Positions 1 through 9,392 of a stretch of DNA of 32,267 bases are shown piece by piece. A program made the translations under genes and the position numbers. Positions within the stretch are counted from its first letter, which is position 1. Each line of letters opens with the position of its first letter. The notes beneath the pieces are model-generated. The model was given only the letters and a program-made list of their open reading frames with translations, had not been told where the DNA came from and made no database searches. The DNA comes from Planctomycetota bacterium (GTDB lineage Bacteria > Planctomycetota > Phycisphaerae > Phycisphaerales > UBA1924): the NCBI GenBank assembly GCA_963204725.1, contig CAUJHH010000057.1, positions 1-32,267 on the forward strand, written 5' to 3'.

Positions 1-1
1 C

Positions 2-3000
2 GACGTCCGTCCGACCAGCGCGGAGACTCCCGCAGTCGAAACCTTCGCCCTCAAGCACGCCGACGCGAACGTGATCGCCACCACGGTCGAGCGTGTCCTC
101 GTCGATCAGCAGGAAACCGACCCGCGCATCCTGACGCTGCAGCTCCGATACGCGCAGAACCGTCCCGATCTCTTCAAGAAGCCCGCGATCCGTGTGCAGG
201 CGGAGGTGCGCACCAACGCCCTCATCGTCTCCGCGCCCCAGGGCACGCTCGAACTCGCTCGTTCCGTCATCGAGAAGCTCGACCAGCCCGCGAGCGACCC
301 GGAGCGCACCGCTGCGACGTTCACGCCCTCCCGAGGCGACGCGAACGCGCTCGCGCAGGCCGTCGCCCGGATCGTCAACTCGACGATGCCGCAGGGCCGC
401 ACGCCCCTCGAACTCACCGTCGAGCCCCGCACCGGGTCAATCCTCGCGCTCGGAACGCAGGCCCACGTCGACGAGGCCATCAAGCTCCTGAAGGAGCACG
501 ACGAGCGTTCGCTCGCCATGCCCGCAAGCGACGTGCGCATCATCGAACTCCGGCACTCCGACGCGCAGTCTGTCGCCTCCATGATCCAGCCGATGCTCAT
601 GGACCGCTCCCGTTGGCCGGAGGAACTCCTCCGTGCCGAACGTGCGGGACTCCCGATCTCCATGCCCACCGTCCGCGCGGAGGCACGCTTCAACCGACTC
701 GTGCTCGGCGGCCCCAGCTCGCTCATGCCCCTCGCCAGCGAGCTCATCGCCGTCTTCGATCAGCCCGCACAGGCCGGCTCGATCGATGTCCGCGTCTTCC
801 GGCTGGAGCAGGGCGTCGCCCAGACCGTGGCCGAATCTGTTCGCGCCGCGCTCAACGGCACGCTCATGCCCGGCGAGCAGCCCGCCACGGTCTCCGGAGA
901 GCCCTCCGGCAACACCATCCTCGTCTCCGGAAGCGAGAGCCAGCTCGATCGCGCCACCAAGCTCATCGAATCCATGGACACCGCCGGCCGCGGCGATGGC
1001 GTTGGCGTCCGCACCGTCTTCCTGAAGAACGCGCGCGCCGAGCAGGTTGCGCCGCTCGTCGAGTCCGTCCTCAAGAAAGAGTCCATCATCCGCATGCTCC
1101 CCGAGTGGCAGCGTGCCCAGGCGATCGTCCAGACCGGCGGCAAGCTCGAGGCCGAAGTCCGCGTCGCCGCCGAGCGACGCCTGAATGCCGTGGTCGTCAG
1201 CGGCCCGCTCGCGACGCTCACCCTCGCCGAGCAGATGATCTCCGAGCTCGACGTCGATCCCGAAGGCAGCGCGAGTTCCAGCGTCGTCCGCGTCATCACG
1301 CTGCACGGCTCGGACGCCTCGGAACTCGCCGCCAGCATCGAGCAAGTGATCAGCGAGGACGACGAGTCCGGCCCCGCGCCGACGATCCGCGTCGATCGCC
1401 AGAGCAACTCGCTCATCGTCCGCGCCTCCGCCGATCAGCTCAAGACGATCGAGTCGCTTGTCAAGCAACTCGACCAGGCCGCGCTCGCCTCCAGCCGCCA
1501 GGTCCGCATGATCCCAGTGGATCGTTCGCGCGCCGACGCTGCGCTCATGGCCGAGACGCTCAAACGCCTCCTCGAAGACCGAGGCGGAGTCTCCGTCGAG
1601 GTCATCTCATCCGAAGAACTGCTTCGCCGTTCCGGCGCGTCCGACGACACGAACGCCAAGCCGACCGGCAAGCCATCGAGCAGCGCAGCGCCCGTCACCA
1701 CGCCCATCGGCACCCCCCAGGCGATGCCCTTCATCGCCCGCGCTCTCGCCGCCGTTGCGATCGGACAGGCGGGCCAGCCCTCTACAACTCCGATCGCGGC
1801 CCCCGATGAAGAGCCGCTCGGCGGCATCACCATCGGCGTCGATCCCGCCACCAACTCTCTGATCGTCGTCGGCTCGCCTCGCCTCACCGATCGCGTCGCA
1901 GCGCTCGCGGCGCAGCTCGAGCGGAGTCTTCCGGCCGAGCCCGGCAAGGTCCGCATCGTCACGCTTCCCGAGTCCATCGATGCAAACAGCGTCGCCTCGC
2001 TCGTGAACCAGACCATCGCACGCATCGGCCGATCGGGCCTCGAGAACCCCAGCGGCTTCACCGCAGCCGTCTCCGTCGCTCCCGACCCGACAGGCGGCGC
2101 ACTCATCGTCTGGTCCAACGACACCGACTTCGCCGTCGTCGGCGAGCTCATTGCCTCGATGACGCACCAGCGCGGCGGGCCCACCATGACCCTCCGCGTC
2201 ATCCCGCTCCAATCGATGACCGCAGCCCAGGCCATGCAGGCCGTGAACGACCTCGTCAGCGCGACGCCCCGTGGCTTCCAGGCCCGACGCGTCCGCGCGA
2301 TGGAGTGGTCGATCCCCGGTGCCGACATCTCGACACCCGACGTCCTCGCCACCATCGAGCCCGGCTCCATCCGAGTCGTCGCCAGCCCGGGAGGCACATC
2401 GCTCATCGTCGCCGGTCCCGCCGAAGCGATGCCCATCGTGGAGCGTTTCGTCTCCGTGCTCGATCAGAGCCCGACCGGCGACCGGCTCGCGATCCAGCGC
2501 TTGACGCTGGATAGCGCTCGCCCCACCGATATCGCCGCCACACTCCAGAAGCTCTTCGACGCTCGCCGACAAGGCCCAGGGGCCTCAACCCAGGCCCGCG
2601 CCCAGTTCGTCGGCGACGACGGTTCGGGCATGCTCCTGGCCACCGGCTCGCCCTCCGAGATCAAAGAGGCCCTCGAACTCGCGGCGTCGATGGATAAGCC
2701 CGCCGAGTCCCGCGACTTCCAGTTTCGCATCGTCGAGCTCAAGAACGCGCGCGTGATGGACATCGGGCCCACGCTGCAGAATCTTGCCGGCGAGATGCAA
2801 TGGGAGCGGATCACCGGCCGCTCCGGTTCCAACGATCGCGACCGCTTCTTCCTTGAGACCAACGAACGCACCAACTCCATCGTGCTCATGGGCCGCCTGG
2901 AGACGATCGAGACCGTCGAGGCCATCGTCAGGCAACTCGACGTCGCGCCCGGCGAGACGGGCACCATGGTCGTGAAGGCGATCGGCGTCCAGTCCGCCGA

Positions 3001-6000
3001 TCTCGCCTCGATCAAGTCCGTCATCGAGCGCGCGATGGCCACTCCCGGTTGGCGTTCCTGGCGCGGCCCGGATCCCGACGGCGTCACCGTCGAGATCGAT
3101 CGCGTCCGTCGCGCCGTCGTCCTCGTCGGCAAGAAGGATCGCGTCGAGGCCGCCGCCCAGTTCGTCGCCGACCTCGATGTCGGCGGCCCCGGCACAACGA
3201 TCGAAACGATCCGACTGGAGCACGCCTCAGCCGAGCGTGCCGCGTCCAGTCTCCAGCGATTCTTCGCCACGCGCAACCAGGCCCAGGGCCTGCGCCCCGA
3301 CAGCTTCTCCATCCTCGGCTCTCCCGAGGGCAACGTCCTGATCGCCTCCGGCGACGCCGAGAACATCAAGCTCCTGCGCGACCTCGTCGCGCAGATCGAC
3401 CAGCCCGAACTCGGCAAGGACCGCTCCATCGAGGCCTACGCCGTCCGCAACGCCACCGCGCAGGAAGCCGCAGGAACTATCCGTTCGATGTTCCCGCGCA
3501 GCGGTCGCGTCGAGGACCAGGTGATCGTCACGCCCCAGCCGAGCACCGGCACGCTCATCGTGTCGGCGCCGATAGAACTGCAGACGCAGATCGGGCAGCT
3601 CGTCAAGCAGCTCGACGCCACGCCCACCGACGGAGGCGTGACCCTCACCACAGTCAAGCTCGAATCCGCCCGCGCGACAGAGGTCGCCCAGGCGCTCCGC
3701 TCGGCCCTCCCGCCGACCCTGAAGGTCACCGTCACGCCCGTCGATCGCAGCAACTCGCTCGTCCTCTCCGGCACGCCCGAGGGGATCCAGTTCGTCATGG
3801 ACCACGTCAAGAAGCTCGACGAGCAGCCCACGCGCACCGTCGCCGCGTTCAAACGCATCAAGCTCGAGCACGCCGTGGCCGATCGGGTCTGGGCCTCGAT
3901 GAACGAGCTCCTCCGCAATCGTCCGCGCACGCCCGGCGAGGCGACGATCAACCTCGACTACTCCGCCAGCGAGAACATGCTCTCGGTCGCCGCGCCCGCC
4001 GACCAGATCGAAGAGATCGAGGCCATGATCCGGGCCATGGACGTGCCGGCTTCCAGCACACGCACCACCGAGTTCGTGAAGCTCGACTTCGCCGATGCCG
4101 AGCAGGCCTCAAAGGCCCTCGGCATGTTCTACGGACGCGTCGCGCCGGAGGCGACTAGCCCCGGTGCCCGCAACGTCACCATCGTCGCCGATCCCGCCTC
4201 CAACTCCCTCGTCGTCAGCGCAGAGCCCGGAGAGTGGGAGGGCATCCGCTCGCTCCTCAAGAAGCTCGACAACCAGGACTACGACCGCTCGCGCCAGCTG
4301 GAGGTCATGCCCCTCCGCTTCGCCGACGCCAGCGGCGTCGCCCGTGCCATCAACGATGGCTTCCGCGCCATCATCCAGGAGCAGACCGAGGCCCGCCGCC
4401 TTCGCTCCGAAGAAGCCCGCAACCGCAACGCCCGCGCAAACGCCAACGACACATCGGCGCCCTCCTTCCTTGTTGACGAAGAGGGTGTCCCCAGCGTCTC
4501 CGCAGAAGTGCAGACCAACTCCCTCGTCGTCTTCGCCGGGCGTCGCTACATGGATCGCATCCGCGCCATCGTCGAACGCCTCGACGAGCCCGATTCCCTC
4601 CGTCTGCCAGAAGCCAAGGTCGTCCCCCTCCGGGGCGGCAGCGCAACCGCCGTCGCCAACTCGATCCGCGAAGTCTTCGCCGCGAGCCAGGGCCCGGGCC
4701 GCAGCGCCAATCCACGCGCCCTCGTCATCGTCGGCGACGAAGCGAGCAACTCGCTCATCGTGCGCTGCGACGAGTCGCAGTTCGCGCAGGTCCAGGCCCT
4801 CGCCGAGGCCCTCCAAGGCCAGGCCGATGTCACCCGCCTCGCCACGCGCGTCCTGCGCCTGGAGCACGTCCCCGCCGCCCGCCTCCGCCAGACGCTGCTC
4901 GCGACCTTCTCGCCCGTTGCCCAGCAGAACCGCGAATCGCTCGCCATAGAGATCGATCGCACAAGCAACGCGCTCGTGGTGGCCTCCAGCCAGCGTCTCT
5001 TTGAGCAGATCCAGACGACGGTGAAGGACCTCGACATCACCGCGCTCGGTGCCGCCGAGGGCGACGACATCACGCCCGGACTCGGCCAGGTCGTCTCGAT
5101 CGTCGATGTCACGAACTCCTCGCCGGTCGACCTGAAGCGCATGCTCGACCAGCTCGGCATCTCCGGCGCGCAGCCCGTCGACCGCCCCGGCATCGTCTCC
5201 GAGCCGACGGTCACCGTCGCGCTGACCTCACGCCGCGCGATCGCCGTGGTCGCCGGGCCGTCCGATGCCAAGATCGTCACCGGCCTCATCCGCCAGCTCG
5301 ACGCCGAGCCGCTTGAGTCGGACCAGTCCGTCGGCGTCGTTCGCCTGAAGCTGGCCGGCGCACCGCAACTCGTCAACACGCTGCGTCTCATGCTCAATCC
5401 GGCCGAGCAGGCCAGCCAGACCGGCCCCGCCCGCGCCATCGCCGAGCAGGTCCGCCGCCTCAGCGTCGTTCGCGAGGGTGCCGGCCGCGATCCCCTGAAG
5501 CTCGACCTGTCCAAGCCCATCCGGCTGATTCCCGACGTCGAAGCAAACACGATCATTGTCGCCTCGACGCCCGCAAACGTGGACGCCATCCGCGCCGTCA
5601 TCGACACGCTCGACACACTCGCGACCGGCGACGCAGTCGTGATCCGCATGTTCGCCCTTGAGAACGCCTCCGCCGTCCGCGTCCGCACCGTCGTCGACAC
5701 GCTCTTCAGGCAGGGCGAGGCCCTCCGCCGCCTCCCCGGCACGCAGCGTCAGGGACTCCCGACCACCGCGACAGGACAGGCCCTCGCGGGGGAGATCGCT
5801 ATCGCCGTGGACGACCGAACCAACACGCTCGTCGTCGCCGGACGCGAAGAGGCAGTCGCGCTCGTTGAGGTTCTGATCAAGGACCTCGACAGCACCGCCG
5901 CCACCAGCTGGATCGAGCCCGCGATCGTCGAGCTGACGCACGCCGACGCCACGACCATTGCCGATCTCCTCCGCCGCACGCTCGTCCAGGGTCTCGCCGG

Positions 6001-8791
6001 CACGCCCGACGCCCTCGGTATCCAGCGTCAGATCGCGCGTCTCCGCATCCTCGACTCCGGCAAAGACCCCTCCGATCCAAGTGCCGTTGTCCAGGGAGAC
6101 CTTTTCGCGCCCATGACCGGCCTCGTCATACAGCCCGCGTCGCCCGCGAACGCGCTGGTCGTGATTGGCTCCTCCTCAAACATCCGCATCGTGCGAGAAC
6201 TCGTCGCCCAGCTCGATATCGAGTCCGCCTCCGCCGCGAACACCGTCCGCTTCTTCCCGCTCGAGCACGCGAACGCGGCACGTGTCGCGAGCATGGTCTC
6301 AGAGATCTTCCGCCAACGTCAGGGCACCGGCGCGATGCGCGCCGAGGACACGCTCGTCGTCACCGCCGATACACGCACGAACGCCCTCATCGCCGCCACG
6401 AGCGTCAAGAGCTTCTCGATCCTCGAAGCACTCCTCAAGACGCTCGACACCGCCGAGACCAATGAGGCCGTTGGCCTCCACGTCGTCGCCGTCCCGAATG
6501 GCGATGTCAACTCGCTCGCCCCTCGCATCCAGCGGCTCATGCGCGAGCGACTCGACGCCGCACGCCGCGCCGGCTCCATCGAGCAGCCGCAGGACGCCTT
6601 CTCCATCGAGCCCGATCCCGCCAACTCCCTGCTCATCGTCGCTTCCAGCGACGAGAACCTGAAGGTCGTCAACGACCTCATCGCCTCGCTCACCAACGAC
6701 GCCGCCGCCATCGCGGGCGCGGAACGCACCGCCCTCATCCCCCTCGGCCAGATGCGCGCCGCCGACGTCGCCGACACCGTCAACACCCTCTACGTCCAGA
6801 AGGAGATCGCCAAGCGCGGCCCGCGCGCCGTCAGCGTCGTCTCCAACACCCAGCTCAATGCCCTCGTTGTCAGCGGTTCCGATGCCGATGTCGCCGCCGT
6901 GCGCGGCATCGTCGAACGCATGGAGTCTGCCGAGGTGACCGCCATCCAGGACGTCCGTCGCATCGAGCTCCGAACCGCCAACGCCCTCGAAGTCGTCAAC
7001 CTGCTTGAAAACGTCCTCGCCGGACGCACCCTCGGCGGCGGGCGCGGCGTCGGCACCGTCCAGGCCACCCGTCTTCGCTTCCTCCGCGACCGTGTCGCCG
7101 ATGAACTCGCGGGCAAGATCGGCGCCGAGCCCACAGAGGCCGCGATCGATGGCGCGATCCGCGACCAGGTCCGAATGACGCCCGACCTGCGCACAAACTC
7201 GCTGGTTGTTGCCGCGCCGCCGGCCGTCATGGATGTCATCACCGCCATCGTCGCCGATCTCGACACGACGTCCGCCGGCTCACGCAAGGTCGAGTGGTTC
7301 CGTCTCAAGAACGCCGACGCCCGCGCGATGGGCGAGGTCCTCCAGGATCTCTTCAGCCTGCAGCAGCAGGGGGACCGCCTTGTTCTTGTGCCCACGCTGA
7401 CCGATCCGGCGCAGGCCGGCGAGCCCGAATCCGGCGAGCCAGCCTTCAACAACACGACCCTCACGCCCATCCCCGATACCCGCAAGGAACTCTCCATCAC
7501 CATCGACGCCAGGACGAACACCCTGCTCGTCTCCGGAACCGAGGAGTACCTCGACATGGTCCGCTCCGTCGTCGAAGAGCTCGACGGCATCGAAGCCACC
7601 GAGCGCCTCCAACTCGTCTACCGCCTTCGCTACGCCAAGGCCGACGAGGTCGAAGCGACCCTCGCCCGGTATTTCCAGGAAGAATCAACCAAGATCCGCT
7701 CGACCCTCGGTCCCTCGCAGTCCGGCTCGCTCTCACGCCAGCTGGAGCAGGAGGTCACCGTCGTCGGTGATGGCAAGTCCAACAAGCTCGTCGTCTCCAC
7801 TTCTCCTCGCTACGCAGAGATCGTCCAATCGATCATCGAGGAGCTCGACGCCGCCCCGCCCCAGGTCATGATCCAGGTGCTGCTCGCCGAGGTCACGCTC
7901 GACGCCAGGCGTGAGTGGGCCATGGACGCCTCGGCAGGACCCTTCGGCGGCAACATGTGGAAGTTCGGCTCGCTCGGCGCGGGTGCGGGCGTCGCCACCG
8001 CCCTCGGCGTCGCCAATCTGTCGATCGGAACCAACGACTTCAACGTTCTGATCAGAGCGCTCGAGGTCCAGGGCAAGCTCGAGGTCCTCAGCCGCCCGCA
8101 GGTCACCGTCAACAACAACGAGAAGGCCCTCATCCAGGTCGGTGAAGACATCGCCATCGTGACAGGTGTGGAACGCCTCGACAATGGAAACACACGGTCC
8201 GACGTCGAACGCCGCGAGGTCGGCATCATCCTCAACGTCACGCCCTCCATCAGCACCGACGGCTTTGTGCGCCTCGAGATCGCGCCCGAGATCTCCTCGG
8301 TCAGCCAGCGAACCACCCAGATCTCCGAGGATTTCGAGGCCCCCATCATCATCACGCGAAAGGTCGACACCGTCGTCACTGTCAAAGACGGCCAGACCAT
8401 CGTGATCGGCGGCCTCATCCAGAGCACGCAGGAAGACCGACGCACGAAGGTTCCGTTACTCGGCGACATTCCCCTCGTCGGCAACGCATTCCGCTCCACG
8501 CAGGTCGAGAACGTCAAGACCGAACTGCTCGTGATTCTCACCCCCAAGGTCGTGCCCGGTGACTCTCCCAATTCCATCGATCTGCAGAGCCGCTGGACCC
8601 GCCACGAGATCGGTCGCATGTCCAACCCGACCCAGATCCGCGACGCTCTTGAGATTCACGATGGCACTCCGCCGCCCATGCCGCTGCCTGCCACCGCCCC
8701 GGGTTCCGCCGAGCCGACCACGGTTCAGCCCCGGACGTCGAGCGCAGACCGCGTTCGAACCATGAGCCGCAAGCCCGGAGCAAACGAGTGA
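2..8791 (+). CDS. Giant secretin (GspD/PilQ-type outer-membrane pore) with at least 30 N-domain repeats; 5' end outside window
   Basis: The frame is open from base 2, so the true start lies to the left; the first in-frame start-like codon is GTG 71, and residues are numbered from it (2906 aa). Residues 1 to about 2598 are a tandem array of secretin N-domain-like modules. The C-terminal part, about 2599-2828, is a secretin core: it starts at VMIQVLLAEV, contains SRPQVTVNNNEKA, and has the family signature VPLLGDIPLVGNAFR followed by ELLVILTPKVV. A Pro/Ser/Thr-rich tail of about 75 residues follows. Secretins form the outer-membrane gate of type II secretion, type IV pilus and related machines, and their N domains line the periplasmic channel. 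Known secretins have about 3-5 N domains and 400-800 residues, so this one is several times larger. No ATPase or pseudopilin gene is visible here, so the machine it serves is unknown. The secretin assignment is firm; the function of the array is inference. Confidence 0.93.
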   Translation, partial: DVRPTSAETPAVETFALKHADANVIATTVERVLVDQQETDPRILTLQLRYAQNRPDLFKKPAIRVQAEVRTNALIVSAPQGTLELARSVIEKLDQPASDPERTAATFTPSRGDANALAQAVARIVNSTMPQGRTPLELTVEPRTGSILALGTQAHVDEAIKLLKEHDERSLAMPASDVRIIELRHSDAQSVASMIQPMLMDRSRWPEELLRAERAGLPISMPTVRAEARFNRLVLGGPSSLMPLASELIAVFDQPAQAGSIDVRVFRLEQGVAQTVAESVRAALNGTLMPGEQPATVSGEPSGNTILVSGSESQLDRATKLIESMDTAGRGDGVGVRTVFLKNARAEQVAPLVESVLKKESIIRMLPEWQRAQAIVQTGGKLEAEVRVAAERRLNAVVVSGPLATLTLAEQMISELDVDPEGSASSSVVRVITLHGSDASELAASIEQVISEDDESGPAPTIRVDRQSNSLIVRASADQLKTIESLVKQLDQAALASSRQVRMIPVDRSRADAALMAETLKRLLEDRGGVSVEVISSEELLRRSGASDDTNAKPTGKPSSSAAPVTTPIGTPQAMPFIARALAAVAIGQAGQPSTTPIAAPDEEPLGGITIGVDPATNSLIVVGSPRLTDRVAALAAQLERSLPAEPGKVRIVTLPESIDANSVASLVNQTIARIGRSGLENPSGFTAAVSVAPDPTGGALIVWSNDTDFAVVGELIASMTHQRGGPTMTLRVIPLQSMTAAQAMQAVNDLVSATPRGFQARRVRAMEWSIPGADISTPDVLATIEPGSIRVVASPGGTSLIVAGPAEAMPIVERFVSVLDQSPTGDRLAIQRLTLDSARPTDIAATLQKLFDARRQGPGASTQARAQFVGDDGSGMLLATGSPSEIKEALELAASMDKPAESRDFQFRIVELKNARVMDIGPTLQNLAGEMQWERITGRSGSNDRDRFFLETNERTNSIVLMGRLETIETVEAIVRQLDVAPGETGTMVVKAIGVQSADLASIKSVIERAMATPGWRSWRGPDPDGVTVEIDRVRRAVVLVGKKDRVEAAAQFVADLDVGGPGTTIETIRLEHASAERAASSLQRFFATRNQAQGLRPDSFSILGSPEGNVLIASGDAENIKLLRDLVAQIDQPELGKDRSIEAYAVRNATAQEAAGTIRSMFPRSGRVEDQVIVTPQPSTGTLIVSAPIELQTQIGQLVKQLDATPTDGGVTLTTVKLESARATEVAQALRSALPPTLKVTVTPVDRSNSLVLSGTPEGIQFVMDHVKKLDEQPTRTVAAFKRIKLEHAVADRVWASMNELLRNRPRTPGEATINLDYSASENMLSVAAPADQIEEIEAMIRAMDVPASSTRTTEFVKLDFADAEQASKALGMFYGRVAPEATSPGARNVTIVADPASNSLVVSAEPGEWEGIRSLLKKLDNQDYDRSRQLEVMPLRFADASGVARAINDGFRAIIQEQTEARRLRSEEARNRNARANANDTSAPSFLVDEEGVPSVSAEVQTNSLVVFAGRRYMDRIRAIVERLDEPDSLRLPEAKVVPLRGGSATAVANSIREVFAASQGPGRSANPRALVIVGDEASNSLIVRCDESQFAQVQALAEALQGQADVTRLATRVLRLEHVPAARLRQTLLATFSPVAQQNRESLAIEIDRTSNALVVASSQRLFEQIQTTVKDLDITALGAAEGDDITPGLGQVVSIVDVTNSSPVDLKRMLDQLGISGAQPVDRPGIVSEPTVTVALTSRRAIAVVAGPSDAKIVTGLIRQLDAEPLESDQSVGVVRLKLAGAPQLVNTLRLMLNPAEQASQTGPARAIAEQVRRLSVVREGAGRDPLKLDLSKPIRLIPDVEANTIIVASTPANVDAIRAVIDTLDTLATGDAVVIRMFALENASAVRVRTVVDTLFRQGEALRRLPGTQRQGLPTTATGQALAGEIAIAVDDRTNTLVVAGREEAVALVEVLIKDLDSTAATSWIEPAIVELTHADATTIADLLRRTLVQGLAGTPDALGIQRQIARLRILDSGKDPSDPSAVVQGDLFAPMTGLVIQPASPANALVVIGSSSNIRIVRELVAQLDIESASAANTVRFFPLEHANAARVASMVSEIFRQRQGTGAMRAEDTLVVTADTRTNALIAATSVKSFSILEALLKTLDTAETNEAVGLHVVAVPNGDVNSLAPRIQRLMRERLDAARRAGSIEQPQDAFSIEPDPANSLLIVASSDENLKVVNDLIASLTNDAAAIAGAERTALIPLGQMRAADVADTVNTLYVQKEIAKRGPRAVSVVSNTQLNALVVSGSDADVAAVRGIVERMESAEVTAIQDVRRIELRTANALEVVNLLENVLAGRTLGGGRGVGTVQATRLRFLRDRVADELAGKIGAEPTEAAIDGAIRDQVRMTPDLRTNSLVVAAPPAVMDVITAIVADLDTTSAGSRKVEWFRLKNADARAMGEVLQDLFSLQQQGDRLVLVPTLTDPAQAGEPESGEPAFNNTTLTPIPDTRKELSITIDARTNTLLVSGTEEYLDMVRSVVEELDGIEATERLQLVYRLRYAKADEVEATLARYFQEESTKIRSTLGPSQSGSLSRQLEQEVTVVGDGKSNKLVVSTSPRYAEIVQSIIEELDAAPPQVMIQVLLAEVTLDARREWAMDASAGPFGGNMWKFGSLGAGAGVATALGVANLSIGTNDFNVLIRALEVQGKLEVLSRPQVTVNNNEKALIQVGEDIAIVTGVERLDNGNTRSDVERREVGIILNVTPSISTDGFVRLEIAPEISSVSQRTTQISEDFEAPIIITRKVDTVVTVKDGQTIVIGGLIQSTQEDRRTKVPLLGDIPLVGNAFRSTQVENVKTELLVILTPKVVPGDSPNSIDLQSRWTRHEIGRMSNPTQIRDALEIHDGTPPPMPLPATAPGSAEPTTVQPRTSSADRVRTMSRKPGANE
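35..7864 (+). repeat. Protein-level tandem array of about 30 secretin N-domain-like modules
   Basis: Each module follows one pattern. It opens with a strand and helix (hydrophobic-x-L-x-x-A-x-A-x-x-V-A, as in FALKHADANVIA and IKLEHAVADRVW). A variable loop follows, then a strand centred on a D-x-x-x-N-S/T-L-hydrophobic-V-x-G/A motif (RTNALIVSAP, RSNSLVLSG, ASNSLIVRC, ARTNTLLVSG), and finally a helix ending in L-D. I counted 30 modules in the window by eye. Spacing varies from about 65 to 150 residues because of loop insertions, the largest being an Ala/Pro/Thr-rich insert near residues 520-590. The copies are well diverged at both protein and DNA level, so this is an old expansion and not a recent slipped-strand repeat. 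The first module is preceded by what looks like the end of another, so the array continues to the left. Confidence 0.85.
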
Positions 8792-9300
8792 TCGGACGAA
8801 GCATCATTCTCATCACCTGCCTGCTCGTACTCGGCGCATGTGCGTCGACCGGTGGCCGCGGCGGCTCAAGCACCGTTCAGATCCCGTCCCAGCCATCCGA
8901 CCTCGTCGTCGAGCGCGTACTCGTCGCCAACGAGCCGCTTGAAGATCGCGACCTCAACGGCTTCGTCGACACGATCCGGGTGGTGGTCTACGTCTTTGGC
9001 GACACCAACCGCTACCCCCTTCCAGTCACCGTCGACGCGACGTTCCAGTTCCGGCTCGTCGACGAGAGAGGTGCGTCGCTTGGCGTCTGGGCCTTCGCGC
9101 CGAGGGAGTCCTCGCGAGCGGTCTTTCCAACCCAGCCCGGGCCCGCCTACGGATTCGAACTCAACCTGAACGCGGTCGGCACCGACCGCGTCCCGGCCCA
9201 GGCCGCGAGGCTGACCTGTGAATTGACCACCTCGGATGGAACGCGCGTGCGCAGCCGCGAGCCGCTGGAGCTTCGCATCGGGAACAAGTCACCCGGTTGA
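8788..9300 (+). CDS. Small lipoprotein translationally coupled to the secretin; function unknown
   Basis: This 170-residue protein starts with GTG at 8788, overlapping the secretin stop in a GTGA arrangement, which suggests translational coupling. Residues 1-17 form a hydrophobic signal peptide ending in a lipobox, LGAC, with Cys18 as the predicted lipidated residue. A Gly/Ser linker (about 19-28) leads into a mostly beta, soluble domain with alternating hydrophobic residues ([23 protein letters not shown] in part, then [15 protein letters not shown]). I do not recognise a named family. Small outer-membrane lipoproteins encoded beside secretins sometimes act as pilotins or accessory proteins, and the overlap makes that a reasonable hypothesis. 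The fold suggested here is beta-rich, unlike the helical TPR-type or GspS-type pilotins, so the pilotin role is not shown by the sequence. Confidence 0.8.
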   Translation: MIGRSIILITCLLVLGACASTGGRGGSSTVQIPSQPSDLVVERVLVANEPLEDRDLNGFVDTIRVVVYVFGDTNRYPLPVTVDATFQFRLVDERGASLGVWAFAPRESSRAVFPTQPGPAYGFELNLNAVGTDRVPAQAARLTCELTTSDGTRVRSREPLELRIGNKSPG

Positions 9301-9378
9301 GTGGCTCCCCTCGTCGCGGCAAGAGTGTGAGGATCGCGCAAAGACGCTGGAAACGGGCCAATGATCCGGCGCACACGC

Positions 9379-9384
9379 TACGAT
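9379..9384 (+). promoter_or_regulatory. Candidate -10 element (TACGAT) for pstB
   Basis: TACGAT lies 8 nt before ATG 9393. The same hexamer family TA(C/G)NNT recurs before several genes in this window. A transcript initiated from it would start at or next to the ATG, so it would be leaderless or nearly so. No convincing -35 box is visible. Confidence 0.35.
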
Positions 9385-9392
9385 CTTGCCGC

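Noticed and set aside
1..7864. DNA-level tandem repeat or CRISPR-like array in the secretin gene
   Set aside because: The modules are conserved only as protein; DNA copies are strongly diverged and there are no constant repeats with spacers.
9297..9392. TTG start for pstB overlapping the lipoprotein stop
   Set aside because: The added residues are basic and unlike PstB, and the stretch contains the promoter-like TACGAT.
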